64,000 bases of DNA from Massiliimalia sp964370215 (GTDB lineage: Bacteria; Bacillota; Clostridia; Oscillospirales; Ruminococcaceae). The DNA lies in contig CAYJIM010000002.1 of the NCBI GenBank assembly GCA_964370215.1, forward strand, positions 1 through 64,000, in the 5' to 3' direction. A program made the position numbers and the translations under genes. Shown here one piece after another: positions 18,309 through 25,143 of this stretch. The notes beneath the pieces are model-generated. The model was not told where the DNA came from and did not search any database. It worked only from the letters and a program-made list of their open reading frames with translations. Positions within the stretch are counted from its first letter, which is position 1; every line of letters starts with the position of its first letter.

Positions 18309-18738
18309 AAGAGGGACTGTGTGGATAACAACATACTGTTTTATGTAGTTGTTTGGCACAAGCAATGGCATCGAAGGAGGGTAGTGGGCAATTGCAGCAG
18401 TAGACGACCAGCAGATCTGCTTGTTCGATCATAAATCGATATTTGTCCACCATAGTCAAGGGGATATCTTGATTCATCGGTGGATACAACACTTGATCAT
18501 AATCCTTACCCAATAGGTGTTGTTGATGAGGAGAGGCGACCAAGAAAAGTTTGAGTTTTGGAAAGGTTTTTTTGTGCTGGAGTAGCACCGTTTCCACCAA
18601 GTAGTCAAAGCTTCCAAATCCACCCAGATAAAAGTGCCGTACACCTTGTGTCAGTAGCCTTTCTGTCGTTTCATATAACCATGTTGTCACTGCTTGTCTG
18701 TCCTCTATCTCTGTCTGTCCGTAAAATGTTACAATCAT
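18307..18738 (-). CDS. SLOG-like Rossmann-fold protein, function unknown
   Basis: 143 residues. It opens with MIVTFYGQTEIED and has HFYLGGFGSFDYLVETVL, the GG-x-G-x-FD pattern of SLOG/DUF1273-type nucleotide-binding proteins. FLVASPHQQ and ADLLVVYCCNCP resemble the remaining core strands of that fold. Members of the superfamily bind nucleotide-derived ligands; no catalytic residues can be assigned here. It is divergent from the XRE repressor at 18833, and both promoters overlap dyads centred on TACTAT/ATAGTA. A minus-strand promoter TTGACT-17-TAAAGT (18785 down to 18758) fits. Confidence 0.6.
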   Translation of the reverse strand: MIVTFYGQTEIEDRQAVTTWLYETTERLLTQGVRHFYLGGFGSFDYLVETVLLQHKKTFPKLKLFLVASPHQQHLLGKDYDQVLYPPMNQDIPLTMVDKYRFMIEQADLLVVYCCNCPLPSFDAIACAKQLHKTVCCYPHSPS

Positions 18739-18758
18739 GTGATCACCTCTATTTATAC

Positions 18759-18811
18759 TTTACTACTAAATGATAGTAAAGTCAATACTATCGAACAATA
18801 GTACATATAAT
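18759..18811. promoter_or_regulatory. Divergent promoter region with two operator-like dyads
   Basis: Dyad 1 is TTTACTA (18759-18765) with TAGTAAA (18774-18780). Dyad 2 is TACTAT (18786-18791) with ATAGTA (18798-18803). A plus-strand TATAAT (18806-18811) lies just after dyad 2, and the minus-strand -35 TTGACT lies at 18785-18780 against dyad 1. The shared half-site suggests binding by the adjacent XRE protein. Confidence 0.6.
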
Positions 18812-18832
18812 ATTTGTAAGAGGTGACAGTGT

Positions 18833-19054
18833 ATGTACTATCAACGATTGAAAGATTTACGAGATGACCATGATTTGATGCAAAAAGAGGTAGCGGCAAC
18901 CCTTGGCATTGATCAGCGCGTTTACAGTAATTATGAAACGGGAAAGCGGGAAATTCCCTGTAAATTTGTCGTGCAGTTGGCACAGTTTTATCAAGTGCCG
19001 ACCGATTATTTGTTGGGGCTCACGAATATGACAACACCCTATCCAAAGCCCTGA
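18833..19054 (+). CDS. Small XRE-family transcriptional regulator
   Basis: 73 residues, essentially a single helix-turn-helix domain (RLKDLRDDHDLMQKEVAATL, then IDQRVYSNYETGKREIP) with the Cro/CI pattern QKEVA...Q..YSNYE.GKREIP. There is no extra sensor or catalytic domain. GAGGTG at 18821-18826 is the ribosome site. Divergent placement against the SLOG-like gene over common dyads suggests it represses itself and that gene. No phage genes are around it, so it is probably a chromosomal regulator. Confidence 0.85.
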   Translation: MYYQRLKDLRDDHDLMQKEVAATLGIDQRVYSNYETGKREIPCKFVVQLAQFYQVPTDYLLGLTNMTTPYPKP

Positions 19055-19066
19055 CGCAGCAGAACA

Positions 19067-19126
19067 AAACAGCATACAAACAGGAAAGACGATGGTCATC
19101 TTGTGTTGTATGCTGTTTGTTTTTTG
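19067..19126 (+). terminator. Intrinsic terminator after XRE gene
   Basis: An 11 to 13-bp stem (about 19067-19079 with 19106-19118), a long 26-base loop, then a T-rich tail (19120-19126). Confidence 0.6.
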
Positions 19127-19175
19127 GGCATTTTACTATACTTTTTATTTTTTGTTGCAAAAAGTTCATAAACAA

Positions 19176-19204
19176 TTGAAAAGATCGACAAAATTTGCTA
19201 TACT
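19176..19204 (+). promoter_or_regulatory. Promoter of the P-II/dehydrogenase operon
   Basis: TTGAAA at 19176-19181, 17-base spacer, TATACT at 19199-19204. It is the only clear promoter before the genes running to 25013. Confidence 0.8.
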
Positions 19205-19282
19205 ATATTTTTACGGCATACAGCTATATAAAAGTTGTATTTTAATTGATACCAAACTTGTTTGGTGGAATGGAGTATTGCA

Positions 19283-19636
19283 ATGAAACAGCTGAATATT
19301 ATTGTGCGAAAAGAAAAACTAACTCATGTCAAACAGGCGATTCTGCAATATAGTGCAGGTGGAATGACTGTTTATGATGTGTCAGGGTGTGGGACCTATG
19401 AAGAATTGCCTGATACCGAGGGACTTGTATTTTCCCCTGATATGAAACGTGATGTGAGGCTTACCTCCAAGGTGCGGTTTGATGTGGTTGTCAATGACGA
19501 CGAGGTGGATCGATTGATTGACGAAGTCTGCAAAGTGGCGTTCACCGGCAAATGTGGTGACGGTAAAATTTTTGTCACTCCCATTGAGCGCGCGGTACGC
19601 ATTCGTACCCGTGAATGGGACACCGAAGCCATTTAA
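19283..19636 (+). CDS. P-II family nitrogen-regulator-like protein
   Basis: 117 residues. The body matches GlnB/GlnK: GMTVYDVSGCG before the T-loop, TGKCGDGKIFV in the B-loop, and a C-terminal ERAVRIRTRE. P-II trimers bind ATP/ADP and 2-oxoglutarate and control enzymes or transporters by T-loop contact. The T-loop here (about residues 36-63) is longer and different from GlnB, and the tyrosine that is uridylylated in enterobacterial GlnB is not recognisable. ATG 19283 has GGAG at 19272-19275. As first gene of a dehydrogenase and permease operon, it probably regulates one of these products rather than general nitrogen assimilation. Confidence 0.85.
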   Translation: MKQLNIIVRKEKLTHVKQAILQYSAGGMTVYDVSGCGTYEELPDTEGLVFSPDMKRDVRLTSKVRFDVVVNDDEVDRLIDEVCKVAFTGKCGDGKIFVTPIERAVRIRTREWDTEAI

Positions 19637-19687
19637 GTGCAACCTTTAAAATTGATTGATGTGAAAAGATAGAATGGAGAAATGATC

Positions 19688-20011
19688 GTGAGAGTAATTG
19701 AACATCCGATTTTAGAAACTTTAGACCTGTCCCAAACGGTGACCATCTACTTTGATGGCAAGCCCATTGAAGCGTTGGCAGGAGAGCCGATTTCGGCAGC
19801 ACTGGTCAATGCAGGGATTGTGGCATTTCGCAAAACCCACAAACATGGGGAACCGCGTGGGATTTTTTGCGCCATCGGTCGCTGTACCGACTGTATGATG
19901 ATTGTTGACGGTATCCCCAACACCCGTACCTGTGTCACTGCTGTGCGTGAGGGCATGAAGGTACAAACCCAAAACGGGTTGGGTGGATTTACAGAGAAGG
20001 ACGGTCAATAG
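19688..20011 (+). CDS. Small [2Fe-2S] subunit of amino-acid/amine dehydrogenase (HcnA/SoxA-N-like)
   Basis: 107 residues. CAIGRCTDCMMIV followed by a later TRTCVTAV gives the four cysteines of the plant-type [2Fe-2S] fold found in HcnA, in the N-terminal part of sarcosine oxidase alpha and in D-hydroxyproline dehydrogenase gamma. The opening VIEHPILETL also matches HcnA. I prefer GTG at 19688, eight bases after GGAG (19676-19679), over ATG 19682, which sits only two bases away. It is followed after one base by its FAD partner. Confidence 0.85.
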   Translation: MRVIEHPILETLDLSQTVTIYFDGKPIEALAGEPISAALVNAGIVAFRKTHKHGEPRGIFCAIGRCTDCMMIVDGIPNTRTCVTAVREGMKVQTQNGLGGFTEKDGQ

Positions 20012-20012
20012 T

Positions 20013-21119
20013 ATGAAGAAAATTTCAATCGATATTGCCATCATCGGTGCAGGGTCTGCCGGCCTATCAGCAGCATATATGGCAGCAAATGCTGGGGCCA
20101 AAGTGTTGGTGCTGGATGAAAATAGCCTTCCCGGTGGTCAATTGTTCAAACAGATTCATAAATTTTTTGGCTCTCGTGCACACTTGGCCGGGGTGCGTGG
20201 TTTCACCATTGGTGAAGATCTGTTGAAAAAGGTGGAGGACAGTGGCGCTGAAGTTTGGTTGGATGCCTTGGTTTATGGGATGGAAAAAAACTGCAACCTT
20301 GGCGTGATTTACAAAGACGAACATTATGTGATAGATGCCAAGAAGGTCATCCTCGCCACCGGCGCCAAAGAAAACTATATGCCATTTGAAGGCAGTACAC
20401 TCCCCGGTGTCATGGGGGCAGGGGCGGCACAGACGATGATCAATGTCAACCGTGTCCTGCCGGGACAAAAGGTGTTGATGCTTGGTAGTGGGAATGTGGG
20501 ACTGATTGTTTCTTACCAACTCCTGCAAGCAGGTGCAGAGGTGGTCGCTTTGGTAGAAGGTGCACCACAAATTGGTGGCTATGGTGTCCATGCAGGGAAA
20601 ATCCGTCGGGCAGGGGTGCCGATCTTTGTTGGGCATACCATTAAGCGTGTCATCGGTGATGGAAAGGTAGAAATAGTGGAAATTGTGGCATTGGATGCGC
20701 AGTGGAACCACATTGCAGGCAGTGAGAAGACCTATGAAGTGGACACGGTATGTCTGGCAGTCGGTCTCAATCCGATGTCGGAACTTGCATGGATGGCAGG
20801 TTGCGAATTCGGCTTTATTCCGGTTTTTGGCGGACATGTACCACTACATGATGAAAATATGGAAACTACGGTAAAAGGACTTTATGTGGCAGGCGATGTC
20901 ACCGGTGTAGAGGAAGCGTCTTCCGCCATGGAAGAGGGCAACCTTGCAGGGGTCTGTGCGGCGGAAGCACTGGGGTTGTTGACAGCAGCAGAAGCGGCAG
21001 AGAAAAAAGCAGAAATCCTGTCTCGTCTTTCGGTACTACGCTCCGGCATGTTTGGCCAAAAGCGACGCACCGCAAAGGAAGAGCAACTACAAAAAATGCA
21101 AGACGTTTGCCGGCACTAA
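20013..21119 (+). CDS. FAD/NAD(P)-binding oxidoreductase subunit (HcnB-like)
   Basis: 368 residues. The N-terminal FAD-binding Rossmann motif is AIIGAGSAGLSAAYMAANAG, and the second nucleotide-binding motif MLGSGNVGLIVSYQLLQAG lies mid-protein. VILATGAKENYMPFEGSTLPGV is the ATG motif of this group, and GLYVAGDVTG binds FAD ribityl near the C terminus. This architecture is the alpha-type electron-transfer subunit of HcnABC and related dehydrogenases. The start is ATG 20013, directly after the stop of the [2Fe-2S] gene. It probably passes electrons from the substrate-oxidising flavoprotein (21925) through the iron-sulfur subunits. Confidence 0.9.
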   Translation: MKKISIDIAIIGAGSAGLSAAYMAANAGAKVLVLDENSLPGGQLFKQIHKFFGSRAHLAGVRGFTIGEDLLKKVEDSGAEVWLDALVYGMEKNCNLGVIYKDEHYVIDAKKVILATGAKENYMPFEGSTLPGVMGAGAAQTMINVNRVLPGQKVLMLGSGNVGLIVSYQLLQAGAEVVALVEGAPQIGGYGVHAGKIRRAGVPIFVGHTIKRVIGDGKVEIVEIVALDAQWNHIAGSEKTYEVDTVCLAVGLNPMSELAWMAGCEFGFIPVFGGHVPLHDENMETTVKGLYVAGDVTGVEEASSAMEEGNLAGVCAAEALGLLTAAEAAEKKAEILSRLSVLRSGMFGQKRRTAKEEQLQKMQDVCRH

Positions 21120-21152
21120 GGCACTTGTACGTCATAAAGGAAGGAACTGAAA

Positions 21153-21650
21153 ATGGAAGGTGTTATCTATACAGGTGTGCCGTCGACAGAGGAACTAAAA
21201 AACTGTCCCGGTGTGCCAAGTGAGGCGGTCATGCGCCAAAAGAAAATTCCACGCATTGAATGTGTGCAACAAATTCCCTGCAATCCATGTGAGGGGATCT
21301 GTCCGACAGGGGCAATCCACGTTGGGCAAAATATCACCGATTTGCCGGTGCTAACGGCAGAAAAATGTACCGGCTGTGGCTTGTGTGTTGCCAACTGTCC
21401 GGGGCTTGCCATCACCATGATTGACAAATCAAAGTCGGCAGACCATGCGACGGTTGATTTTCCGTTTGAATATCTCCCACTGCCGGCAGTAGGGGATACG
21501 GTGCAGGCGGTAGGCCGTGATGGACAGGTGGTCTGTGAAGGTGTTGTCCTGTCTGTCAAACGGTTGAAAGTCTATGACGGTACCACCGTTGTGTCGATGC
21601 AGGTGCCGATGGATCATGCCGATCAAGTGGTCAGCATGAAACGGCTGTAG
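21153..21650 (+). CDS. Two-[4Fe-4S] ferredoxin-like subunit
   Basis: 165 residues. Two cysteine clusters are seen: IECVQQIPCNPCEGICP and KCTGCGLCVANCP, each followed by the expected small hydrophobic stretch. The C-terminal ~70 residues (LPAVGDTVQAVGRDGQVVCEG onward) form a beta-rich extension with no cysteine cluster. An AAAGGAAGGA site precedes ATG 21153. In this operon it is the likely electron relay between the flavin subunits and a cellular ferredoxin or NAD pool. HcnABC lacks such a protein, so the complex here is more elaborate. Confidence 0.85.
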   Translation: MEGVIYTGVPSTEELKNCPGVPSEAVMRQKKIPRIECVQQIPCNPCEGICPTGAIHVGQNITDLPVLTAEKCTGCGLCVANCPGLAITMIDKSKSADHATVDFPFEYLPLPAVGDTVQAVGRDGQVVCEGVVLSVKRLKVYDGTTVVSMQVPMDHADQVVSMKRL

Positions 21651-21662
21651 AGGGGAGAAAGC

Positions 21663-21932
21663 ATGAAAGATTTGATTGTCTGTCGCTGTCAAGAAGTCAG
21701 CGAACAAGAAATATTGGATGCCATCCAAGATGGTGCGACCACGGTAGACGGGGTCAAACGCAGAACCCATGCCTGCATGGGCCTGTGTCAGGGTAAAACC
21801 TGTTCGAGATTGGTGCAAAATATCGTCGCTAAAGAAACAGGCACACCACCTGCGGACATCCCACCACAAAAAAGCCGCATGCCGGTACGTCCGATTCGCA
21901 TGGGCAGTTTTAAGGGGGATGGCAATGAATAA
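21663..21932 (+). CDS. BFD-like [2Fe-2S] protein
   Basis: 89 residues. The pattern VCRCQEVSEQEI, then ACMGLCQGKTC, supplies the four cysteines of the bacterioferritin-associated-ferredoxin-like fold that is elsewhere fused to HcnB/SoxA-type flavoproteins. Here it is a separate small gene. The tail (PVRPIRMGSF) is also typical of the BFD part of sarcosine oxidase-like subunits. Its stop overlaps the start of the next flavoprotein by eight bases, indicating tight coupling. Confidence 0.85.
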   Translation: MKDLIVCRCQEVSEQEILDAIQDGATTVDGVKRRTHACMGLCQGKTCSRLVQNIVAKETGTPPADIPPQKSRMPVRPIRMGSFKGDGNE

Positions 21933-22879
21933 CAGTGAAGTACTGATCATTGGCGGTGGCATTATCGGCAACTCGATTGCATGGCAGTTGGCAAAACGCG
22001 GAAAATCCGTTACGGTATTGGAAAAAACCGATGTTGCTGCAGGCGCTGCCGGTGCGACGGATGGGGTCGTCGGATACCACACCAAAAAACCGGGTCCACA
22101 ATTGGATCTGGCGGTAGAGTCCATCAAAATGTTTGAACATCTGTCTAAGGAACTGGGCTTTGATGTGGAATTTGAAAAGCACTGTGGCGGTCTCCAACCG
22201 GTAGAGGACAAAGAGCAATGGGACATGCTGTCCGCATTGGTGGAAGAACAGCGCCAAAGTGGGGTAGACATTGCGATGATCTCCAAAGAGGAGGCGGTTG
22301 CCATTGAACCGCAACTGTCGGATGATATTTACGGCGCTTTATACTCCACCACCGGAGGTAAGGTCAATCCCATTGCCCTTACCATGGCATTTTCCAAAGC
22401 GGCAAAGACACTCGGTGCTGTGGTACATACCAATACAGAAGTATTGTCGTTTATGGTCGAAGACCGTCGCATCGTCGGGGTCGAGACCAATCGTGGCACC
22501 TTTTATGCCGATGTGGTGGTCAATGCGGCAGGTGCGTGGGCAGGAAAGGTGGCCGATTTACTTGGCCTGTCAGTGCCCATCAAACCACGTAAGGGACAAT
22601 TGGCGGTCACCGAACCGATCGCTCCATTTATGNNNNNNNNNNNNNNNNNNNNNNNNNNNNNNNNNNNNNNNNNNNNNNNNNNNNNNNNNNNNNNNNNNNN
22701 NNNNNNNNNNNNNNNNNNNNNNNNNNNNNNNNATGGCGGCAGGGCATGAGGGAGATGGCATTGCATTGTCCCCCATCACCGGTAAATTGCTCTGTGAGCT
22801 CATCTGTGACGGGGAAAGTTCTTATGATTTGTCCGACTTTCACCCGAACCGATTCAGCCGAGAGGAGTGTGTGGTTTGA
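21925..22879 (+). CDS. FAD-dependent D-amino-acid oxidase/sarcosine-oxidase-beta-like subunit (split by gap)
   Basis: DAO-family flavoprotein. It begins LIIGGGIIGNSIAWQLAKRG (FAD Rossmann) then EKTDVAAGAAGATDG, and VVNAAGAWAGKVADL is the usual second FAD motif. It is the substrate-oxidising beta subunit type of HcnC and sarcosine or D-hydroxyproline dehydrogenases. An assembly gap (22633-22732) interrupts it. The part after the gap (HEGDGIALSPITGKLLCELI) is clearly its C-terminal FAD-binding end, but in another frame, so the 100 Ns are a placeholder length, not evidence of a real frameshift. ATG 21925 is six bases after AAGGGGG; ATG 21919 is possible. The substrate is unknown. Confidence 0.85.
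22633..22732. other. Assembly gap (100 N)
   Basis: Run of exactly 100 undetermined bases inside the DAO-like gene. Frames on its two sides differ by one base, so the true gap length is not 100. Confidence 0.98.
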
Positions 22880-24300
22880 TTACAATTCTCATCCCTATGG
22901 CGGTGCTACTCATCATCATTCTCTTCAAAAAAATCCCACTCATCGGTGGAAACATCAATGTCGCCCTTATTACAACAGGATTTCTGACGCTCTTACTGTC
23001 CGGGATGTTCAATCCGGTTGAATGGATCGGCGCTTGGATGGATGGCCTCAATCGCCTCAGTTGGATCATCGCTCTTTCTATAGTAGGGAGTATCTTTGCA
23101 GAAATTTCTTCCCGTATGGGTACCATTGATACCATCATCGGCACGTTGACAGCAAAGTTTGGCAACTATCCGCGCATTTTGATTGTCTGTATCCTTTTTG
23201 CCCTTACCCTTGCAGGCTCTCTGTTGGGGGATGCCATTGCGGCGGCAACGGTCATCGGGATGCTCACCATTGGGATTTTGGCATCTATGAATATGCCGTA
23301 TGAGCGCATTTGTGCTATCATTGTCATGGGGGCATGCATCGGTTCCATCATGCCACCGATGACACAGGCGCTGGCACTCTCATCTTCGCTTACTGGTGCC
23401 AATCCGGACGATGTCATCAACATTGGGTACATCACGGTGGGGATTGTCTTTATTCTCATTGCCCTTTATTGTAGTTTGGTGTTGGTCAAAAAGGAGAATC
23501 GACCGGGGGCCAATAAAGCGGTTGCCATCAAATTCTCGGGGCAAAAAGCCGGCGATATTTTGAAAGAAAACTGGAAGTCACTCATCCCGATGATGGCATT
23601 GATTGTCATTGTCCTTTTGCGCACCATCGACATTCCTTACATTTCGGTCGATCTGGGACCTGCCATTCTCGACAGCATTGTCGTATCCAAACCGGAAACG
23701 GGAGATCCGCTCACCCTGTACGGCTGGATGTCGGGTGTGACGGTATTGAACGGCCTGACCAATGGGATTGTGCTTTCCATCATCTGTGCCATTGGGATTG
23801 CCTTTTTCTTCCCTGTGGTCAAACACAACGCAAAGGATATTTTCACCCAATCCTTTGGTAAAGTCAAAAACACCGTGGTACTGCAAATTTGCTGCGCCTT
23901 TATGCTCGGCTCCTTTTACACCTCGGGTGCGATTGAAGAAGTTTCTACCTTTGCACAAGGACTTGACAGCAATGTGTTGAAAATTGGTGGCATTGTCGCC
24001 ATGCTGTTGATCGGGATGTTGACAGGTTCCCAGTCCACCACACAAAACGTCATCTTCTCCTTCTTTGGGCCTGCCTTGGTTGCAGGGGGCTTGGATCCTG
24101 TCTTTGCAGCAGTCGCAGGGGCAAACCTTGCCAATGCAGGGCAGGGACTGCCACCGGCAGACTTGACCACCTTTGTGGTCGTTGGGATTGTGTCGGCACA
24201 GTTTGGCAAAAAAGTTGATCCCATCAAATCGATGATCTATTCGGTACCGATGTGCCTGTGCTTCTTGGCAGTCGGGGTATTCTTCCTGTTCTTCCTATAA
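22876..24300 (+). CDS. Multi-TM permease, DctM/ion-transporter-superfamily-like
   Basis: 474 residues, about 11-12 hydrophobic segments with an internal two-fold arrangement. The loops LAGSLLGDAIAAATVIGML and TGSQSTTQNVIFSFFGPAL look like the paired re-entrant substrate loops of TRAP large-permease/ion-transporter-superfamily carriers. I see no TRAP small subunit or solute-binding protein, so it probably works alone as a secondary carrier. The proposed start is TTG 22876 (overlapping the previous TGA), eight bases after GAGGAG at 22862-22867; GTG 22867 lies on the ribosome site itself. Position suggests uptake of the dehydrogenase substrate. Confidence in transport is high, in the family low. 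Confidence 0.75.
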   Translation: MITILIPMAVLLIIILFKKIPLIGGNINVALITTGFLTLLLSGMFNPVEWIGAWMDGLNRLSWIIALSIVGSIFAEISSRMGTIDTIIGTLTAKFGNYPRILIVCILFALTLAGSLLGDAIAAATVIGMLTIGILASMNMPYERICAIIVMGACIGSIMPPMTQALALSSSLTGANPDDVINIGYITVGIVFILIALYCSLVLVKKENRPGANKAVAIKFSGQKAGDILKENWKSLIPMMALIVIVLLRTIDIPYISVDLGPAILDSIVVSKPETGDPLTLYGWMSGVTVLNGLTNGIVLSIICAIGIAFFFPVVKHNAKDIFTQSFGKVKNTVVLQICCAFMLGSFYTSGAIEEVSTFAQGLDSNVLKIGGIVAMLLIGMLTGSQSTTQNVIFSFFGPALVAGGLDPVFAAVAGANLANAGQGLPPADLTTFVVVGIVSAQFGKKVDPIKSMIYSVPMCLCFLAVGVFFLFFL

Positions 24301-24335
24301 AAACAACGGAGTAGGGATCAAGAAAGGGGACTATC

Positions 24336-25013
24336 ATGGAAAAAACACTCGGTATTCTCATGTTGGACACCAAGTTTCCACGCATTGTCGGCGATGTCGG
24401 CAATGCCGAATCCTTTCCTTTTCCAATTGTCAAAAAAATTGTGATCGGAGCGGATCCACAAGCGGTGGTACTGCGTGGAGATAAAACGCTACTCGAACCA
24501 TTTTTAAAAGCGGCAAAGGAATTGGAACAACAAGGGGTGACGGCACTGACCACCAGTTGCGGTTTTCTGGCGATGTTTCAAAAGGAATTGAGTAGAGCGG
24601 TGCAGATCCCCGTCTTTTCCTCTGCGCTGTTGTGGGCGCCAACGCTGTCCGCTCTATTGCCGGCAGGTAAAGTCGTGGGGATTATGACAGCAGACAGTCG
24701 CACCCTTTCCGACAAACACTTCAATGGGGTCGGTATTGCCGATACCCCGAAAGTGGTGTATGGGATGGAAGGGACAGCCTTCGGTTCGGTCTTTGTCGGC
24801 AACAGTGAGACGCTTGACAAAGAACTCGCCACAAAGGAAATGGTGGCAGTTGCCACACGGATGGTAACAGCGCATCCACAAGTCGGCGTCATTTTATTTG
24901 AATGCACCAACATGCCCCCCTATGCCAAAGCGGTGGAAGAGGCAACGGGACGCAAGGTGTTTCACATCATCAACCTTGCAAAAAGTGTTATGGATGCACA
25001 GTTGGACGACTAA
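24336..25013 (+). CDS. Asp/Glu/hydantoin racemase superfamily protein
   Basis: 225 residues. The two catalytic cysteines expected in this superfamily are present in TTSCGFLAMFQ and in FECTNMPPYAKAV. LGILMLDTKFPRIVGDVGNAESFPFP is the opening of a subgroup annotated as aspartate/glutamate racemase family. It would interconvert L and D stereoisomers of an amino acid or related compound. As last gene of the operon beginning with the P-II protein, it could generate the D-isomer for the DAO-like dehydrogenase. Substrate not determined. Confidence 0.8.
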   Translation: MEKTLGILMLDTKFPRIVGDVGNAESFPFPIVKKIVIGADPQAVVLRGDKTLLEPFLKAAKELEQQGVTALTTSCGFLAMFQKELSRAVQIPVFSSALLWAPTLSALLPAGKVVGIMTADSRTLSDKHFNGVGIADTPKVVYGMEGTAFGSVFVGNSETLDKELATKEMVAVATRMVTAHPQVGVILFECTNMPPYAKAVEEATGRKVFHIINLAKSVMDAQLDD

Positions 25014-25032
25014 GTGATAGCACAAAAAAGTA

Positions 25033-25108
25033 GGGGCGACCCTGTGTGGTCGCCCGAAAATCGAGAGGAATTCCTTTCAGTTTTCGGGCAATCACGCAGG
25101 ATCGCCCC
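25033..25108. repeat. Imperfect 28-bp inverted repeat (REP-like or terminator)
   Basis: Left arm 25033-25060 (GGGGCGACCCTGTGTGG...) pairs with right arm 25081-25108 with about four mismatches, 20-base loop. It lies between convergent genes. The GTAGGGGCGACC...GGTCGCCCG style is known from dispersed palindromic elements in Clostridia; whether it recurs in this genome cannot be seen from one window. Confidence 0.6.
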
Positions 25109-25143
25109 CTTATTATATTGATTGCGTAGTTGATCTAACAGTG

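Noticed and set aside
19092..19286. 64-codon hydrophobic frame after the XRE gene
   Set aside because: It overlaps the terminator and the promoter of the P-II operon and has no ribosome site.
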